From Sphingomonas rubra (GTDB lineage: Bacteria > Pseudomonadota > Alphaproteobacteria > Sphingomonadales > Sphingomonadaceae), in contig NZ_FOXP01000001.1 in NCBI RefSeq assembly GCF_900115745.1, positions 310,001 to 374,000 on the forward strand: a stretch of DNA of 64,000 bases, read 5' to 3'. Positions 8,647-19,461 of this stretch are shown piece after piece (position 1 is the first letter of the stretch; every line of letters begins with the position of its first letter). Made by a program: the position numbers and the translations under genes. The notes under the pieces are model-generated. The model was given only the letters and a program-made list of their open reading frames with translations, was not told the origin of the DNA and did not search any database.

Positions 8647-8665
8647 AAAAACCGTCCGAGGACGG
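8647..8665 (-). terminator. Intrinsic terminator between ntrX and hfq
   Basis: Read on the minus strand it is CCGTC-CTCG-GACGG followed directly by TTTTT. This is a compact 5-bp stem with a four-base loop and a U-run, 42 bases after the ntrX stop and 60 before the hfq ATG. It should end or attenuate ntrYX transcription and partly uncouple hfq-hflX. Confidence 0.65.
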
Positions 8666-8707
8666 CGGCGGGATCGTAGCGCTCCCGCCCCACCCCCGTC
8701 CAGCGGG

Positions 8708-10081
8708 TCAATCCTCGCGCGTGTCGCTGATGCCGAGGAGTTTCAATTTACGATGCAACGCCGAGCGTTCCATGCCGATGAAACTCGCGGTGCGCGAAAT
8801 GTTGCCGGAGAAGCGGCGGATCTGGACGCGTAGATACTCGCGCTCGAACGTCTCGCGTGCCTCGCGCAAGGGCGCGCCCATGATCGTCGTCGATCCCCGC
8901 TCACCGCCCGCGTCGGTGCCCATCACCTCGGCGGGCAGCAGGTCGAGTTCGATCCGGCCGATCCGGTCGCCGGGCGCCAAGATCACCGTCCGTTCGACGA
9001 CGTTGCGCAGCTGGCGGACGTTGCCCGGCCATTCATAGGATTGCAGCGCCACCATCGCGTCGGCGGCGATCTCCGGCGTCGGCACCCGCCGCTCGCGGGC
9101 GTAATGCGCCAGGAAATGGAGGACGAGCGGCGGGATGTCCTCGCGCCGGTCGGCGAGCGGCGGGATCGGCACGGGGACGACGTTGAGGCGGTAGTATAGG
9201 TCCTCGCGGAAGCGCCCGGCGGCGATCTCGTCGGTCAGGTCGCGCGAGGTGGCGGAGACGACGCGCACGTCCACCTTGACCACGCGTGTGCCCCCTACCC
9301 GCGTGAAGCTCTGGTCGGTCAGCACCCGCAGAATGCGCGCCTGGGTGGTGATCGGCATGTCGGCGATCTCGTCCAGGAACAGCGTGCCGCCATGTGCCTG
9401 TTCGAGCAGGCCGGGCCGGACGAGGTCGCCGCCCTCCTCGATCCCGAACAGCTCCTCCTCGACGCGCTCGGGCGTCATGTTGGCGGCGCTGACGATGACG
9501 AAGGGCGCGGCGGCGCGGTTGCTCCAGCCGTGCAGCAGCCGCGCCGCCACCTCCTTGCCCACGCCGGCGGGGCCGACCAGCATCACGCGACTGCCGGTCG
9601 CCGCCACCCGCTTCAGCGTCGCGCGCACGCCGTTGATCGCGGCCGAGCTGCCGGTCAGGTCGTTGTCGCGGCCGGACGACTGGCGGAGACTCTCCACCTC
9701 GCGCCGCAGTTGCTCGGTCTCGGTCGCGCGGGCCACCATGTGGAGCAGCCGCGACGCCTCGAACGGCTTCTCGATGAAGTCCACCGCCCCTTTGCGGATC
9801 GCCGCCACCGCCGTGTCGAGGCTGCCATGGCCGGAAATGACGAGCACCGGGATCGACGGGTCGCGCCGCTTGATCTCGTCCAGCAGTTCCAGGCCGTCGA
9901 GCCGCGACCCTTGCAACCACACGTCGAGCAGCGCAAGCGACGGCCGCCGGGCGGCGATCGCCTCCAGCGCGGCGTCGCTGTCGCCGGCCGCACGGGTGTC
10001 GTAGCCCTCGTCCTCCAGCACGCCGGCGACCAGTTCGCGGATGTCGAGTTCGTCGTCGACGATAAGGATATCGAGCGGCAT
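8708..10081 (-). CDS. ntrX: Response regulator NtrX (AAA+, lacking the GAFTGA loop)
   Basis: Response regulator paired with NtrY, controlling nitrogen and envelope/redox-related genes in Alphaproteobacteria. It is 457 residues from the ATG at 10081, which gives MPLDILIVDDE; the longer upstream reading would run back into ntrY. Receiver domain: D9/D10, phospho-acceptor D53 and K in FIEKPF. The AAA+ domain has a P-loop (GPAGVGKE) and Walker B (GGTLFLDEIADMP). A Fis-type helix-turn-helix follows (GNISRTASFIGMERSALHRKL). Where sigma-54 activators have ELFGxxxGAFTGA, this protein reads ELFGIEEGGDLVRPGLLEQAHGG, so the sigma-54 contact loop is missing. It may therefore act as a repressor or on other polymerase forms. 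Confidence 0.93.
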   Translation of the reverse strand: MPLDILIVDDELDIRELVAGVLEDEGYDTRAAGDSDAALEAIAARRPSLALLDVWLQGSRLDGLELLDEIKRRDPSIPVLVISGHGSLDTAVAAIRKGAVDFIEKPFEASRLLHMVARATETEQLRREVESLRQSSGRDNDLTGSSAAINGVRATLKRVAATGSRVMLVGPAGVGKEVAARLLHGWSNRAAAPFVIVSAANMTPERVEEELFGIEEGGDLVRPGLLEQAHGGTLFLDEIADMPITTQARILRVLTDQSFTRVGGTRVVKVDVRVVSATSRDLTDEIAAGRFREDLYYRLNVVPVPIPPLADRREDIPPLVLHFLAHYARERRVPTPEIAADAMVALQSYEWPGNVRQLRNVVERTVILAPGDRIGRIELDLLPAEVMGTDAGGERGSTTIMGAPLREARETFEREYLRVQIRRFSGNISRTASFIGMERSALHRKLKLLGISDTRED

Positions 10082-10085
10082 CGCG

Positions 10086-12320
10086 TCAGGTCCGATTGAG
10101 AGAGAGGGCGGCGAGATGATCCTCACCGCCGGGTTCGGGAGCGGCCGCCCCCTGGTCGAGCTTGGCCAGCATGGCGGCGTCGAAGGTCATCAGCACGATC
10201 GTGCCGCCACCGGGCCGGTCGGCGAAGTCGATCCGGCCGCAATGTTCCTCGACGATCTTCTTGACGATCGCCAGTCCCAGGCCGGTGCCCTTGGCCCGCG
10301 TCGTCATGTACGGCTCGACAATGCGGTCGCGTGCGGCGGGCAGGCCGACGCCGTCGTCGGATACCGTCACCTCGACGATGCCGTCTCGCTCGGTCAGGGT
10401 CAGCGTGATCTCGCCACCGCCGCCGCCCCGGCCCTCGATCGCCTCCACCGCATTCTTGACGATGTTGGTGAGCGCCTGGCCGATCTGGCGGCGATCGCAC
10501 ACCAGGGTCGGCGGCGGATCGTCGTGAACCAGCGCGAAGCGGATCGCGGGATGGGCGACCTCGTGCAGGAACATGACCTGATGTGCCGCGTCGATCAGCG
10601 ATTCCTCGCGGAACACGGGCTTCGGCATCCGCGCGAAGGAGGAGAACTCGTCCACCATTCGCCGCAGATCGCCGACCTGGCGGATGATCGTCTCGGTCAG
10701 CCGCGCGAAGGTGGGATCGTCGGCATCGACCTTGCCGCCGTAGCGACGCTGAAGCCGCTCGGCCGCCAGCTGGATGGGGGTGAGCGGGTTCTTGATCTCG
10801 TGGGCGATGCGACGCGCCACGTCGGACCAGGCGGCGCGGCGCTGGTCGACCAGCTGCTGCGTGACGTCGTCGAAGGTCAGGATCGGCCCGCGGTCGATAT
10901 CGGCTAGGCGGACGGCCAGCGTTCGGGCGCCGGCCCCCTCGCCCACCTGCACCACGGCCTCCCGCGCGCCCGTGTTCACCAGCGAGTCGAGCTCCGGCGC
11001 CACGTCGGCGAGCGAGCGGCCGACGACACCGTCGGCATCGGTATCGAGCAGCCGCACGGCGGAGGCGTTGGCGATGCTGATCGTCCGGTCGGGACGGGTC
11101 GCGACCACACCCGCGGAGATGCCCGCGAGCACCGCCTCGATCAGCGTGCGGCGGCTTTCCAGCTGGTCGTTGGCCGCGCGCAGCTCGCCGTTCTGCGCCT
11201 CGATCCGCCCCGTCATCTGGTTGAAGGCGGCGGCGAGCGTGCCGACCTCGTCCCGTTCCCGTCGCTCCGGCACCCGCGCCGACAGGTCGCCGGTGGCGAC
11301 GCGGCGGGCGGCGTCCACGAGTTCGCCGACCGGGTGAACCAGTCGGTCGGCGACCTTGAGCGCGATCCACACCGCGATGCCGACGATTAACAGCGAGATG
11401 ACGAGCAGCGCGGCGTTGAATTGAAGCTGGAGCGAGCGTGCTTCCTCCAGCAACGCCCGGTAGTTGGCGAGCGCCGTCTCCGCCCGCGCCGTCCGCTGCT
11501 GCAACTCGTTGGGTTCGGTGATCCGGCCTGTGTACAAGAGGAAACCGGGCATTCCGGGGATGGCCGTCACCGTCTGGATGCGATTGGTCTTGAGGTTGAC
11601 GACGCTGCGCTGCCCCTGCCGCAACGAGGCGACCATCTCCGCGTTCAGCTGGGCCGGCATGTCGATGTTGTAGGGATTGACCTCCACCACGGTGCGAATG
11701 CGGTTATCGGGCGAGACCGCGAAGACGGCTCCCTCGCTGAGGCTGCGCAGGAACAGCTGCGTGCCGACATACTGGTAGAGCGCCTGCCTGCTGGGCGAAC
11801 CCTGAAGCTCGCTGCCGATATCGGCGGCCATCGTCACCGTGGCCTCCTCCCACCAGCTCAGCGTCTGTTTGAACGACTGCCGCGTCAGCTCGGTCGCGTT
11901 CTCGAACACGCCGCGCGCCCGATCCGAGTACCAGAACTGCACGCCGTACTGGAACAGCAGCGACGCGAAGATGGTGACGAGCAGCATCGGCACCGCCGCC
12001 ACGACCGAGAACAGCGCGACGAGGCGGACGTGGAGACGCCCCTCGCCCCCGATCGGCGATCGGGCGGCACGGCGCCGCGCCACGCGCCGGCCGAACAGCA
12101 CCAGCAGCGCGATGCCGGGGACCAGGTTGGCGATCAGGATCGACGCGACCAGCGCCGGCTCGATCAGCCGCTGCGATTCGCCCGAACTGGACAGGATGAA
12201 GTAGCTGCCGATCGCGACGGCGACCGCGATGGCGAGGACGAGCAGCTCGACCGCGGGCGTCACCGACCACCGCCGGCGCGACGTCTCTCCGATTTCCAAC
12301 GAGGTCGCGACTGCGATCAT
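10086..12320 (-). CDS. ntrY: Membrane sensor histidine kinase NtrY
   Basis: Sensor kinase partner of NtrX in the inner membrane. From the ATG at 12320 it is 744 residues. Three hydrophobic segments lie near the N-terminus (starting around VELLVLAIAVAVAIGSYFIL), then a periplasmic sensing region, a fourth membrane segment (LLVISLLIVGIAVWIAL), HAMP, PAS, HisKA with the H-box ([19 protein letters not shown]) and a HATPase domain (N-box NIVKNAVEAIEG, G-boxes SDDGVGLP and GTGLGLAIVKKI). Longer upstream reading lacks membrane logic and is rejected. The stop lies 4 bases from the ntrX start. Confidence 0.93.
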   Translation of the reverse strand: MIAVATSLEIGETSRRRWSVTPAVELLVLAIAVAVAIGSYFILSSSGESQRLIEPALVASILIANLVPGIALLVLFGRRVARRRAARSPIGGEGRLHVRLVALFSVVAAVPMLLVTIFASLLFQYGVQFWYSDRARGVFENATELTRQSFKQTLSWWEEATVTMAADIGSELQGSPSRQALYQYVGTQLFLRSLSEGAVFAVSPDNRIRTVVEVNPYNIDMPAQLNAEMVASLRQGQRSVVNLKTNRIQTVTAIPGMPGFLLYTGRITEPNELQQRTARAETALANYRALLEEARSLQLQFNAALLVISLLIVGIAVWIALKVADRLVHPVGELVDAARRVATGDLSARVPERRERDEVGTLAAAFNQMTGRIEAQNGELRAANDQLESRRTLIEAVLAGISAGVVATRPDRTISIANASAVRLLDTDADGVVGRSLADVAPELDSLVNTGAREAVVQVGEGAGARTLAVRLADIDRGPILTFDDVTQQLVDQRRAAWSDVARRIAHEIKNPLTPIQLAAERLQRRYGGKVDADDPTFARLTETIIRQVGDLRRMVDEFSSFARMPKPVFREESLIDAAHQVMFLHEVAHPAIRFALVHDDPPPTLVCDRRQIGQALTNIVKNAVEAIEGRGGGGGEITLTLTERDGIVEVTVSDDGVGLPAARDRIVEPYMTTRAKGTGLGLAIVKKIVEEHCGRIDFADRPGGGTIVLMTFDAAMLAKLDQGAAAPEPGGEDHLAALSLNRT

Positions 12321-12369
12321 CGCGATCGCTCTACATGCTCCACCGTTGCATGAAAACCACAATTTAGGT

Positions 12370-13788
<1,419 letters not shown>

Positions 13789-13789
13789 C

Positions 13790-14845
13790 TCAGCCCCTCG
13801 GCAGCAGCAGGCGGAACACGGTGGCGCGCGGCTCGCCCTCGCGCGCGTATTGGACGATACCGCCCATGTCGCGCACCAGCTTGCCGACCAGCGCCAAGCC
13901 CAGACCCCTGCCCTCCGGCCGGCCGGACACGAACGGGTCGAACAGGTGCTGGGCGATGTCGTCGGGCGCGCCGGGTCCGTTGTCGATCACCGCGATCTCG
14001 ATCGGCAGTGCGACGCGCGGCTGCCCCGGCGCCGCCGCGCGGGTGATGCCGTGACGATAGGCGGTGGCGATGGTGAGGCGCGGTTCCGCCACGGTGGCGA
14101 CCGCCTCCCGCGCGTTCTTGAGCAGGTTGATGAGGATCTGCAGCAGCGCGTCGCGATTGACGGTGGCGGGCGGCAGCGAGGGATCGAACCGCTCCTCAAT
14201 GCGCAGCCCTTGCGCGAAGCCCGCCTCCGCCAGCGTCCGCGCGTGACCGATCAGCGGATAGATGTTCTCAGCGACGCATTGCAGCGGCCGGTGATCGGCG
14301 AACGCCTCCATCCGGTCGATCAGCGCCGCGACCCGGTCGACCTCCGTCACGATCAGCGTGGTGAGTTCGTGGGGCCCGAGCAGCTGCGCGGCGCCGCGGA
14401 TGCCGGACAGCGGGTTCTTGATCTCGTGCGCCAGCATCGCCGCCGCACCCGCCGCCGCGCGCTCGCCGGCGCTGTGGTCGCTGCGCCCGATCGTTCGCGC
14501 CCCCGGTACGCCGTGCAGCGTGACGATCCGCCAGCCGGGATGATCGGGCAGCGCGCGTTCGGACAGGTCAACCTGAATGCTGCGGCCCTTGGAGGTCGTG
14601 ATCTCCGCGTCGTACACCGCCCGATTGCCGGGATCGCCCGCGGCATCGCTGTCGGGCGGCGACAATACGCTGGCTAGCGGTCGGCCGATCATCGCCCTTT
14701 CCGACAGGTTCAGCATCTCCTCCGCTGCGGCGTTGGCGTGGGCGATGACGCTGTCCGGCGACACCACGATCGCGGCCACGGGCAGCGCCGCGAACAGGTC
14801 GGCGAAGCCGGGCCGGTCGCGCGGCGTCGCGTCAGGCGGCGGCAA
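13790..14845 (-). CDS. ntrB: Nitrogen sensor histidine kinase NtrB
   Basis: Cytoplasmic kinase/phosphatase for NtrC, usually controlled by PII. At about 351 residues it has an N-terminal PAS domain ([19 protein letters not shown]), the H-box with H140 ([20 protein letters not shown]) and a HATPase domain (N-box [14 protein letters not shown]-box [12 protein letters not shown]). There are no membrane segments. No ATG is available near the N-terminus. The TTG at 14845 overlaps dusB by 14 bases and is the most plausible start, but it is not certain. Confidence 0.92.
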   Translation of the reverse strand: MPPPDATPRDRPGFADLFAALPVAAIVVSPDSVIAHANAAAEEMLNLSERAMIGRPLASVLSPPDSDAAGDPGNRAVYDAEITTSKGRSIQVDLSERALPDHPGWRIVTLHGVPGARTIGRSDHSAGERAAAGAAAMLAHEIKNPLSGIRGAAQLLGPHELTTLIVTEVDRVAALIDRMEAFADHRPLQCVAENIYPLIGHARTLAEAGFAQGLRIEERFDPSLPPATVNRDALLQILINLLKNAREAVATVAEPRLTIATAYRHGITRAAAPGQPRVALPIEIAVIDNGPGAPDDIAQHLFDPFVSGRPEGRGLGLALVGKLVRDMGGIVQYAREGEPRATVFRLLLPRG

Positions 14846-15836
14846 GCTGCCGCCAGGGGGCGTAGAAGTCGGCGAGCATCGCCTTGACGCGGGCCGCGTC
14901 GAGCTCTTGGTTCACCGCGTTGCGGAACTCGGCCGATCCGGGCAGCCCCTTGGTGTACCAGCCGATATGCTTGCGCGCCATGTTGACGCCGGTGAAGGTG
15001 CCGTAATGTTCCAGCATCGCGTCGTAGTGGTCGACGATGACGCGGTACTGTTCGTCCAGGTCGGGATCGGGCCGCGCCGCGCCGCCGCTCAGCGCCGCCA
15101 TAACCTGGCCGAGCAGCCAGGGACGGCCATAGGCGCCGCGGCCGATCATCACGCCGTCCGCACCCGACTGGTCCAGCGCCGCCTCGGCATCGGCGACCGA
15201 GTTGATGTCGCCGTTGACGATCACCGGGATCGACACCGCCTGCTTCACCCCGGCGACGAAGCGCCAATCGGCCTGGCCCTTGTACATCTGGTTGCGGGTG
15301 CGGCCGTGGACGGTGACCATCTTGACGCCGAGATCCTCGGCGATGCGCGCGAGTTCGGGGGCGTTGAGGCTGTCGTGGCACCAGCCCATCCGCATCTTGA
15401 GCGTGACCGGCACGGACACCGCCTTGACGATCGCGTCGACCAGCGAGGCGGCGAGCTTCAGGTCGCGCATCAGGGCGGAGCCGGCGTCGCCGTTGGTCAC
15501 CTTGCGGACGGGACAGCCCATGTTGATGTCGATGATCGCGGCGCCGCGCTCCTCCGCGAGCTTGGCCGCCTCCGCCATCTCGTACGGCGTACAGCCGACC
15601 AGCTGCATCGACACCGGCTCCTCCGACAGGTGCCAGGCCGCCTTCTGGAGCGACTGGCGCGTCTCACGGATCGCGGCCTGGCTGGCGATCATCTCGGTGA
15701 CGTTGAGGCCCGAGCCGTAGCGGCGCACGAGCGTGCGGAACGGCATGTCGGTGACGCCGGTCATCGGCGCGAGGACGACCGGGCAGTCGATGCGGACGGG
15801 GCCGATCTGAATCGGCTTCAAGGGAGAACGCGTCAT
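14832..15836 (-). CDS. dusB: tRNA-dihydrouridine synthase (DusB / NifR3)
   Basis: FMN-dependent reduction of specific uridines to dihydrouridine in the tRNA D-loop. The 334-residue TIM-barrel protein starts with [21 protein letters not shown] and carries the catalytic-Cys motif [18 protein letters not shown], the [14 protein letters not shown] segment and the FMN-phosphate loop [15 protein letters not shown]. It heads the dusB-ntrB-ntrC-ntrY-ntrX run, as nifR3 does in other Alphaproteobacteria, so nitrogen control genes share its upstream region. ATG at 15836. Confidence 0.95.
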   Translation of the reverse strand: MTRSPLKPIQIGPVRIDCPVVLAPMTGVTDMPFRTLVRRYGSGLNVTEMIASQAAIRETRQSLQKAAWHLSEEPVSMQLVGCTPYEMAEAAKLAEERGAAIIDINMGCPVRKVTNGDAGSALMRDLKLAASLVDAIVKAVSVPVTLKMRMGWCHDSLNAPELARIAEDLGVKMVTVHGRTRNQMYKGQADWRFVAGVKQAVSIPVIVNGDINSVADAEAALDQSGADGVMIGRGAYGRPWLLGQVMAALSGGAARPDPDLDEQYRVIVDHYDAMLEHYGTFTGVNMARKHIGWYTKGLPGSAEFRNAVNQELDAARVKAMLADFYAPWRQLAAA

Positions 15837-15845
15837 TGACGAAGT

Positions 15846-15860
15846 GCCTGAAATTTAGGC
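15846..15860. promoter_or_regulatory. Palindrome between divergent dusB-ntr and ispDF
   Basis: GCCTGAAATTTAGGC is a 15-bp near-perfect palindrome (one mismatched pair) only 10 bases upstream of the dusB ATG and 62 bases upstream of the ispDF start. It is the only AT-rich spot in this 85-bp divergent gap. It may be an operator or part of the dusB promoter. Confidence 0.35.
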
Positions 15861-15921
15861 AGCCTCTACCACCCCCGACGCTCCACTGGCAAGGCGGGCA
15901 GCGCTCCGCTACGCCGCTGTG

Positions 15922-17058
15922 ATGAGCGAAGGACGAACGGTGGCGCTGCTGGTGGCGGCAGGCAGCGGAACGCGCGTCGGCGGTCGCGTGCCCAAGCAGT
16001 TCGCGCTGCTGGCCGGTCGCCCGATGATCGCCCACGCTTATGATGCACTGGTCGCGCATCCGGCGATCGACGAAGTGCTGGTGGTGATCGGCGCGGGCCA
16101 GGAGGACATGGCGCGCGACGCGCTGGGAACAGTACGGACCGTGACCGGTGGCGCGACGCGGCGCGAGTCGGTGGCGCGCGGGCTGGCCGCGGCGGGCGAG
16201 GCCGAGCGGGTGTTGGTGCACGACGCGGCACGGCCTTTCCTGCCGGCCGAGGTGATCGACCGAGTGTTGGCGGCGCTCGACGAAGCCGATGCGGCGATCC
16301 CGGTGCGGGCAGTTGCCGACACGCTGGTCGACGATGGCGGCGGCGTGGTGCCGCGCGCAGGGCTGCACCGGGTGCAAACGCCGCAGGGCTTTCGCCGCCG
16401 CGCGCTGGTGGAGGCGCACGCGGCCTGGCCGGCGGATGAAGAGGCGACCGACGACGCGCAGATGGTGCGGCGGCTTGGCGGAACGGTCGTTCTGGTGCAG
16501 GGCGACACGATGCTCGACAAGGTCACCTACCCCGAGGACATCGCCGCCGCCGAGGCGCGGGTCGCCTGGGAGACGCGCAGCGCGTCCGGCTTCGACGTCC
16601 ACCGGCTGGAGGATGGCGAGGAATTGTGGCTGGGCGGCGTGCTGATCCCGCACCATCAGGGATTGTCGGGGCACAGCGACGCCGACGTGGCGCTGCACGC
16701 GCTGACCGATGCGCTGCTCGGTACGATCGCGGCGGGCGATATCGGCACGCATTTCCCGCCGACCGACCCGCAGTGGCGGGGAGCGGCGTCCGATCAGTTC
16801 CTGGCGCATGCCGCCTCGCTGATCCGGGCACGCGGCGGGCGGATCGACTTCATCGACCTGACGATCATCTGCGAGGCGCCCAAGATCGGGCCGCATCGCG
16901 CGGCGATGGTGGAACGGATCGCGGCCATCCTCGAGATCGTGCCGGATCGCGTCAGCTTGAAAGCGACGACGACCGAGCGGCTGGGCTTTACCGGCCGGGG
17001 CGAAGGGATCGCCGCGCAGGCGATGGCGACCGTTAGCCTGCCGGGGCAGCCGCGATGA
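15922..17058 (+). CDS. ispDF: Bifunctional IspD/IspF (MEP cytidylyltransferase / MEcPP synthase)
   Basis: Fused enzyme of the MEP isoprenoid pathway. The N-terminal half (about 1-215) is IspD, with the nucleotide loop [17 protein letters not shown] and DAARPF, making CDP-methylerythritol. The C-terminal half (about 220-378) is IspF, with [11 protein letters not shown] (metal ligands D-x-H), the [18 protein letters not shown] stretch and the [19 protein letters not shown] end, making the cyclodiphosphate. The fusion is common in Alphaproteobacteria. A GTG at 15919 is an alternative start one codon earlier. IspE, the intermediate step, is encoded at 33859-34713. Confidence 0.95.
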   Translation: MSEGRTVALLVAAGSGTRVGGRVPKQFALLAGRPMIAHAYDALVAHPAIDEVLVVIGAGQEDMARDALGTVRTVTGGATRRESVARGLAAAGEAERVLVHDAARPFLPAEVIDRVLAALDEADAAIPVRAVADTLVDDGGGVVPRAGLHRVQTPQGFRRRALVEAHAAWPADEEATDDAQMVRRLGGTVVLVQGDTMLDKVTYPEDIAAAEARVAWETRSASGFDVHRLEDGEELWLGGVLIPHHQGLSGHSDADVALHALTDALLGTIAAGDIGTHFPPTDPQWRGAASDQFLAHAASLIRARGGRIDFIDLTIICEAPKIGPHRAAMVERIAAILEIVPDRVSLKATTTERLGFTGRGEGIAAQAMATVSLPGQPR

Positions 17059-17579
17059 AGCGGGTCACCGCCTTGCTGGCCGCCGCGGCCCTGCTCGCGT
17101 CGCCCGCCGTCGCGCAGCCGCGGCCCTGCCTGACCGCCCTGGAGGCCGAGTCGCTCGCGCTGGTCGCGCTGCCCGAGATAATCACCCAGACGGGGCAGGT
17201 CTGCGCCGCGCGCCTGCCGGCGGCGAGTCTGATCCGACGGCGGCAAGGGCCGCTGGTCGCCAAATATCAGGCGGCGGCCGACGCCGCCTGGCCGGCGGCG
17301 CAGGGGGCGATCGCGAAGCTGAGCAATCCCGCCGCGACGCTGCTGCTGCAATCGGACTATGCGCGGCCGGTGCTCACCAGCCTCATCACGCCGCTGATCG
17401 TCGGGCGGATCGCGCTGGCAGACTGCGGGACGATCGACCGGCTGGTGACGCTGCTCGAACCGCTGCCGCCGCGCAATACCGCCGGGGTGATCGTCACCGT
17501 GCTCCAGTATCTGAAGGCCGATCGCGCGCGCGGCGGCCGTTCCGACGCGCCCGACCTGCCGCTGTGCCCGGCGCCTTGA
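17055..17579 (+). CDS. Secreted protein of unknown function
   Basis: I do not recognise the family. The 174-residue product starts with a clear signal peptide ([21 protein letters not shown]), so it should be periplasmic. The mature part is Ala/Leu-rich, probably helical, and has four Cys residues (in [22 protein letters not shown] and the terminal LPLCPAP) that could form two disulfides. The ATG overlaps the ispDF stop by four bases (ATGA), and the stop is 2 bases before the CinA-type gene, so it belongs to that operon. Confidence 0.8.
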   Translation: MKRVTALLAAAALLASPAVAQPRPCLTALEAESLALVALPEIITQTGQVCAARLPAASLIRRRQGPLVAKYQAAADAAWPAAQGAIAKLSNPAATLLLQSDYARPVLTSLITPLIVGRIALADCGTIDRLVTLLEPLPPRNTAGVIVTVLQYLKADRARGGRSDAPDLPLCPAP

Positions 17580-17581
17580 GC

Positions 17582-18094
17582 ATGGACACGCTGCTTCCCC
17601 CCGATCTGGTCGCCGCCGCCACGCGCGTGGTGGAGGCCAATCGCGCCGCCGGGCGCACCGTGGCGCTGGCCGAGAGCTGCACCGGCGGTCTCGTCGCGGC
17701 CGCGCTGACCGAGGTGCCGGGATCGTCGGAGGTGCTGCTCGCCTCCATCGTCACCTACTCGGACGAGGCGAAACAGGCGCTGTTGAAGGTCGCCGGCGAC
17801 GTGCTGGAGACGTTCGGCGCGGTGTCGATCGCCACCGCCTGGGCGATGGCGTGCGGCGCGCTGGAGCGGTCGGGCGCGGACGTGGCGGTGGCGATCACTG
17901 GAATCGCGGGGCCGGGCGGCGGATCGGAGAAGAAGCCGGTCGGGACGGTCGTCTTCGCGCGGGCCGAGAAGGGGCACGAGCAGGCCGACGTGCACGCCGA
18001 TCGCAAGCAGTTCGACAATAACGGCCGGGCCGGGGTCCGGCTTCAGGCGGCGCTGTGCGCGCTCGAACTGCTGATGCCGCCGGCCGCCCCGTAA
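17582..18094 (+). CDS. CinA family C-terminal domain protein (NMN amidohydrolase type)
   Basis: A stand-alone CinA C-terminal domain, 170 residues. In other bacteria this domain (PncC) converts nicotinamide mononucleotide to nicotinic acid mononucleotide in NAD recycling. Typical motifs are present: [21 protein letters not shown] near the N-terminus and [19 protein letters not shown] in the middle. The N-terminal MoCF-like domain of full CinA is absent. The ATG at 17582 follows the previous stop closely. The 3' end overlaps the convergent RatA/Coq10-type gene by 52 bases. Confidence 0.9.
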   Translation: MDTLLPPDLVAAATRVVEANRAAGRTVALAESCTGGLVAAALTEVPGSSEVLLASIVTYSDEAKQALLKVAGDVLETFGAVSIATAWAMACGALERSGADVAVAITGIAGPGGGSEKKPVGTVVFARAEKGHEQADVHADRKQFDNNGRAGVRLQAALCALELLMPPAAP

Positions 18095-18513
18095 AGAGCG
18101 GCGGCGCGGGTCTCGAACGCGCCGATCATGCGGCGGAGCGCCTGGCCGAACACCTGACCGGCGAGCATCTCGAACACGCGGTTCTTGAAGGCGAAATCGA
18201 CGGTGAAGTCGACGGCGCAGCCCTCTCCTTCCGGGCGGAACACCCATTCGTTGCGCAGGTGCTTGAGCGGCCCATCGACGTAATCGACGCTGATCCGCTC
18301 CGGCCGCTGCTTTTCCACGCGGCTGGTGAAGGTTTCGCGCAGGCCCTTGAAGCCGACGATCATGTCGGCCAGCGTTTCCGTCTCGCCGTCCCGGCGCACG
18401 CGCATGGCGGAGACCCAGGGCAGGAACTCGGGATAGCGTTTCACATCGGCGACGAGATCGAACATCTGCTCCGGCGTGTAGGGCAGATGGCGCGTTTCCT
18501 GGTGCTTGGGCAT
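18043..18513 (-). CDS. RatA/Coq10-type SRPBCC protein (ubiquinone-binding family)
   Basis: A START/SRPBCC-fold protein of 156 residues related to mitochondrial Coq10 and to the E. coli protein named RatA. The family start ([25 protein letters not shown]) and the [12 protein letters not shown] and FRNRVFEM-like ([11 protein letters not shown]) segments are diagnostic. It likely binds ubiquinone or another lipid, and the toxin role attributed to RatA is not supported by context. The ATG shares one base with the lipA stop (TGATG), a common lipA-coq10 coupling. Confidence 0.9.
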   Translation of the reverse strand: MPKHQETRHLPYTPEQMFDLVADVKRYPEFLPWVSAMRVRRDGETETLADMIVGFKGLRETFTSRVEKQRPERISVDYVDGPLKHLRNEWVFRPEGEGCAVDFTVDFAFKNRVFEMLAGQVFGQALRRMIGAFETRAAALYGAAGGISSSSAHSAA

Positions 18514-19430
18514 CAGGCGCGCGCCAGCTTCGCCTCGCGTGCGGCACGCAGGCGCGCGAAATCCTCGCCGGCGTGGTAGCTGGACCGGGTCAGCGGCGAC
18601 GAGGCGACGAGGCCGAAGCCCTTGGCGCGGGCGATGCCGGCATAGGCGTCGAACGCCTTGGGGGTGACGAACTCGGCCACCTTGGCGTGGCGCGGCGTGG
18701 GCTGGAGATACTGGCCCATGGTCAGGAAATCGATGTCGGCCGAGCGCATGTCGTCCATCACCTGATGAACCTCCAGCCGCTCCTCGCCCAGGCCGAGCAT
18801 CACGCCGGACTTGGTGAAGATCGACGGATCGTGGCGCTTGACGCTCTCCAGCAGGCGCAACGACGCGTAGTAGCGCGCGCCGGGGCGGATCGTCGGATAG
18901 AGCCGCGGCACGGTTTCGAGATTGTGGTTGTAGACGTCCGGGCGCGCCTCGACGATCGACTCGACCGCGGCTTGCGCCTTGTTGCGGAAATCCGGCGTCA
19001 GGATCTCGATCGTGGTGGTCGGGTTGGCGGCGCGGATCGCGTGGATGACCTTCACGAACTGCGAGGCGCCGCCGTCGGGCAGGTCGTCGCGGTCGACCGA
19101 GGTGACGACGATGTGCTGGAGGCCCATCTGCGCCGCGGCATCGGCGACGTTCTGCGGCTCGCGCGCGTCGACGGCGCGTGGCATGCCGGTCTTCACGTTG
19201 CAGAAGGCGCAGGCGCGGGTGCAGGTGTCGCCGAGGATCATGACGGTGGCGTGCTTCTTCGACCAGCATTCGCCGATATTGGGGCAGGCCGCCTCCTCGC
19301 ACACCGTGGTGAGGCTCTTGGCGCGCATCAGCTCACGCGTGGCGGCGAAGCCGGCGCTGGTCGGCGCCTTGACGCGAATCCAGTCGGGCTTGCGCTCGCG
19401 GGCGGGCCGGATCGGGGTCATCTCGTTCAT
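18513..19430 (-). CDS. lipA: Lipoyl synthase
   Basis: Radical SAM enzyme that inserts two sulfurs into protein-bound octanoyl groups to form the lipoyl cofactor of 2-oxoacid dehydrogenases. In the 305-residue protein the auxiliary cluster ligands are C44, C49 and C55 ([12 protein letters not shown]) and the radical SAM ligands are C70-x3-C74-x2-C77 (CTRACAFC). The ATG at 19430 gives a normal N-terminus. It is 31 bases downstream of the APC permease gene on the same strand and is coupled to the RatA/Coq10-type gene. Confidence 0.96.
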   Translation of the reverse strand: MNEMTPIRPARERKPDWIRVKAPTSAGFAATRELMRAKSLTTVCEEAACPNIGECWSKKHATVMILGDTCTRACAFCNVKTGMPRAVDAREPQNVADAAAQMGLQHIVVTSVDRDDLPDGGASQFVKVIHAIRAANPTTTIEILTPDFRNKAQAAVESIVEARPDVYNHNLETVPRLYPTIRPGARYYASLRLLESVKRHDPSIFTKSGVMLGLGEERLEVHQVMDDMRSADIDFLTMGQYLQPTPRHAKVAEFVTPKAFDAYAGIARAKGFGLVASSPLTRSSYHAGEDFARLRAAREAKLARA

Positions 19431-19461
19431 GCCTGCCAGATAGGCGCTGACCGGACGAAAG

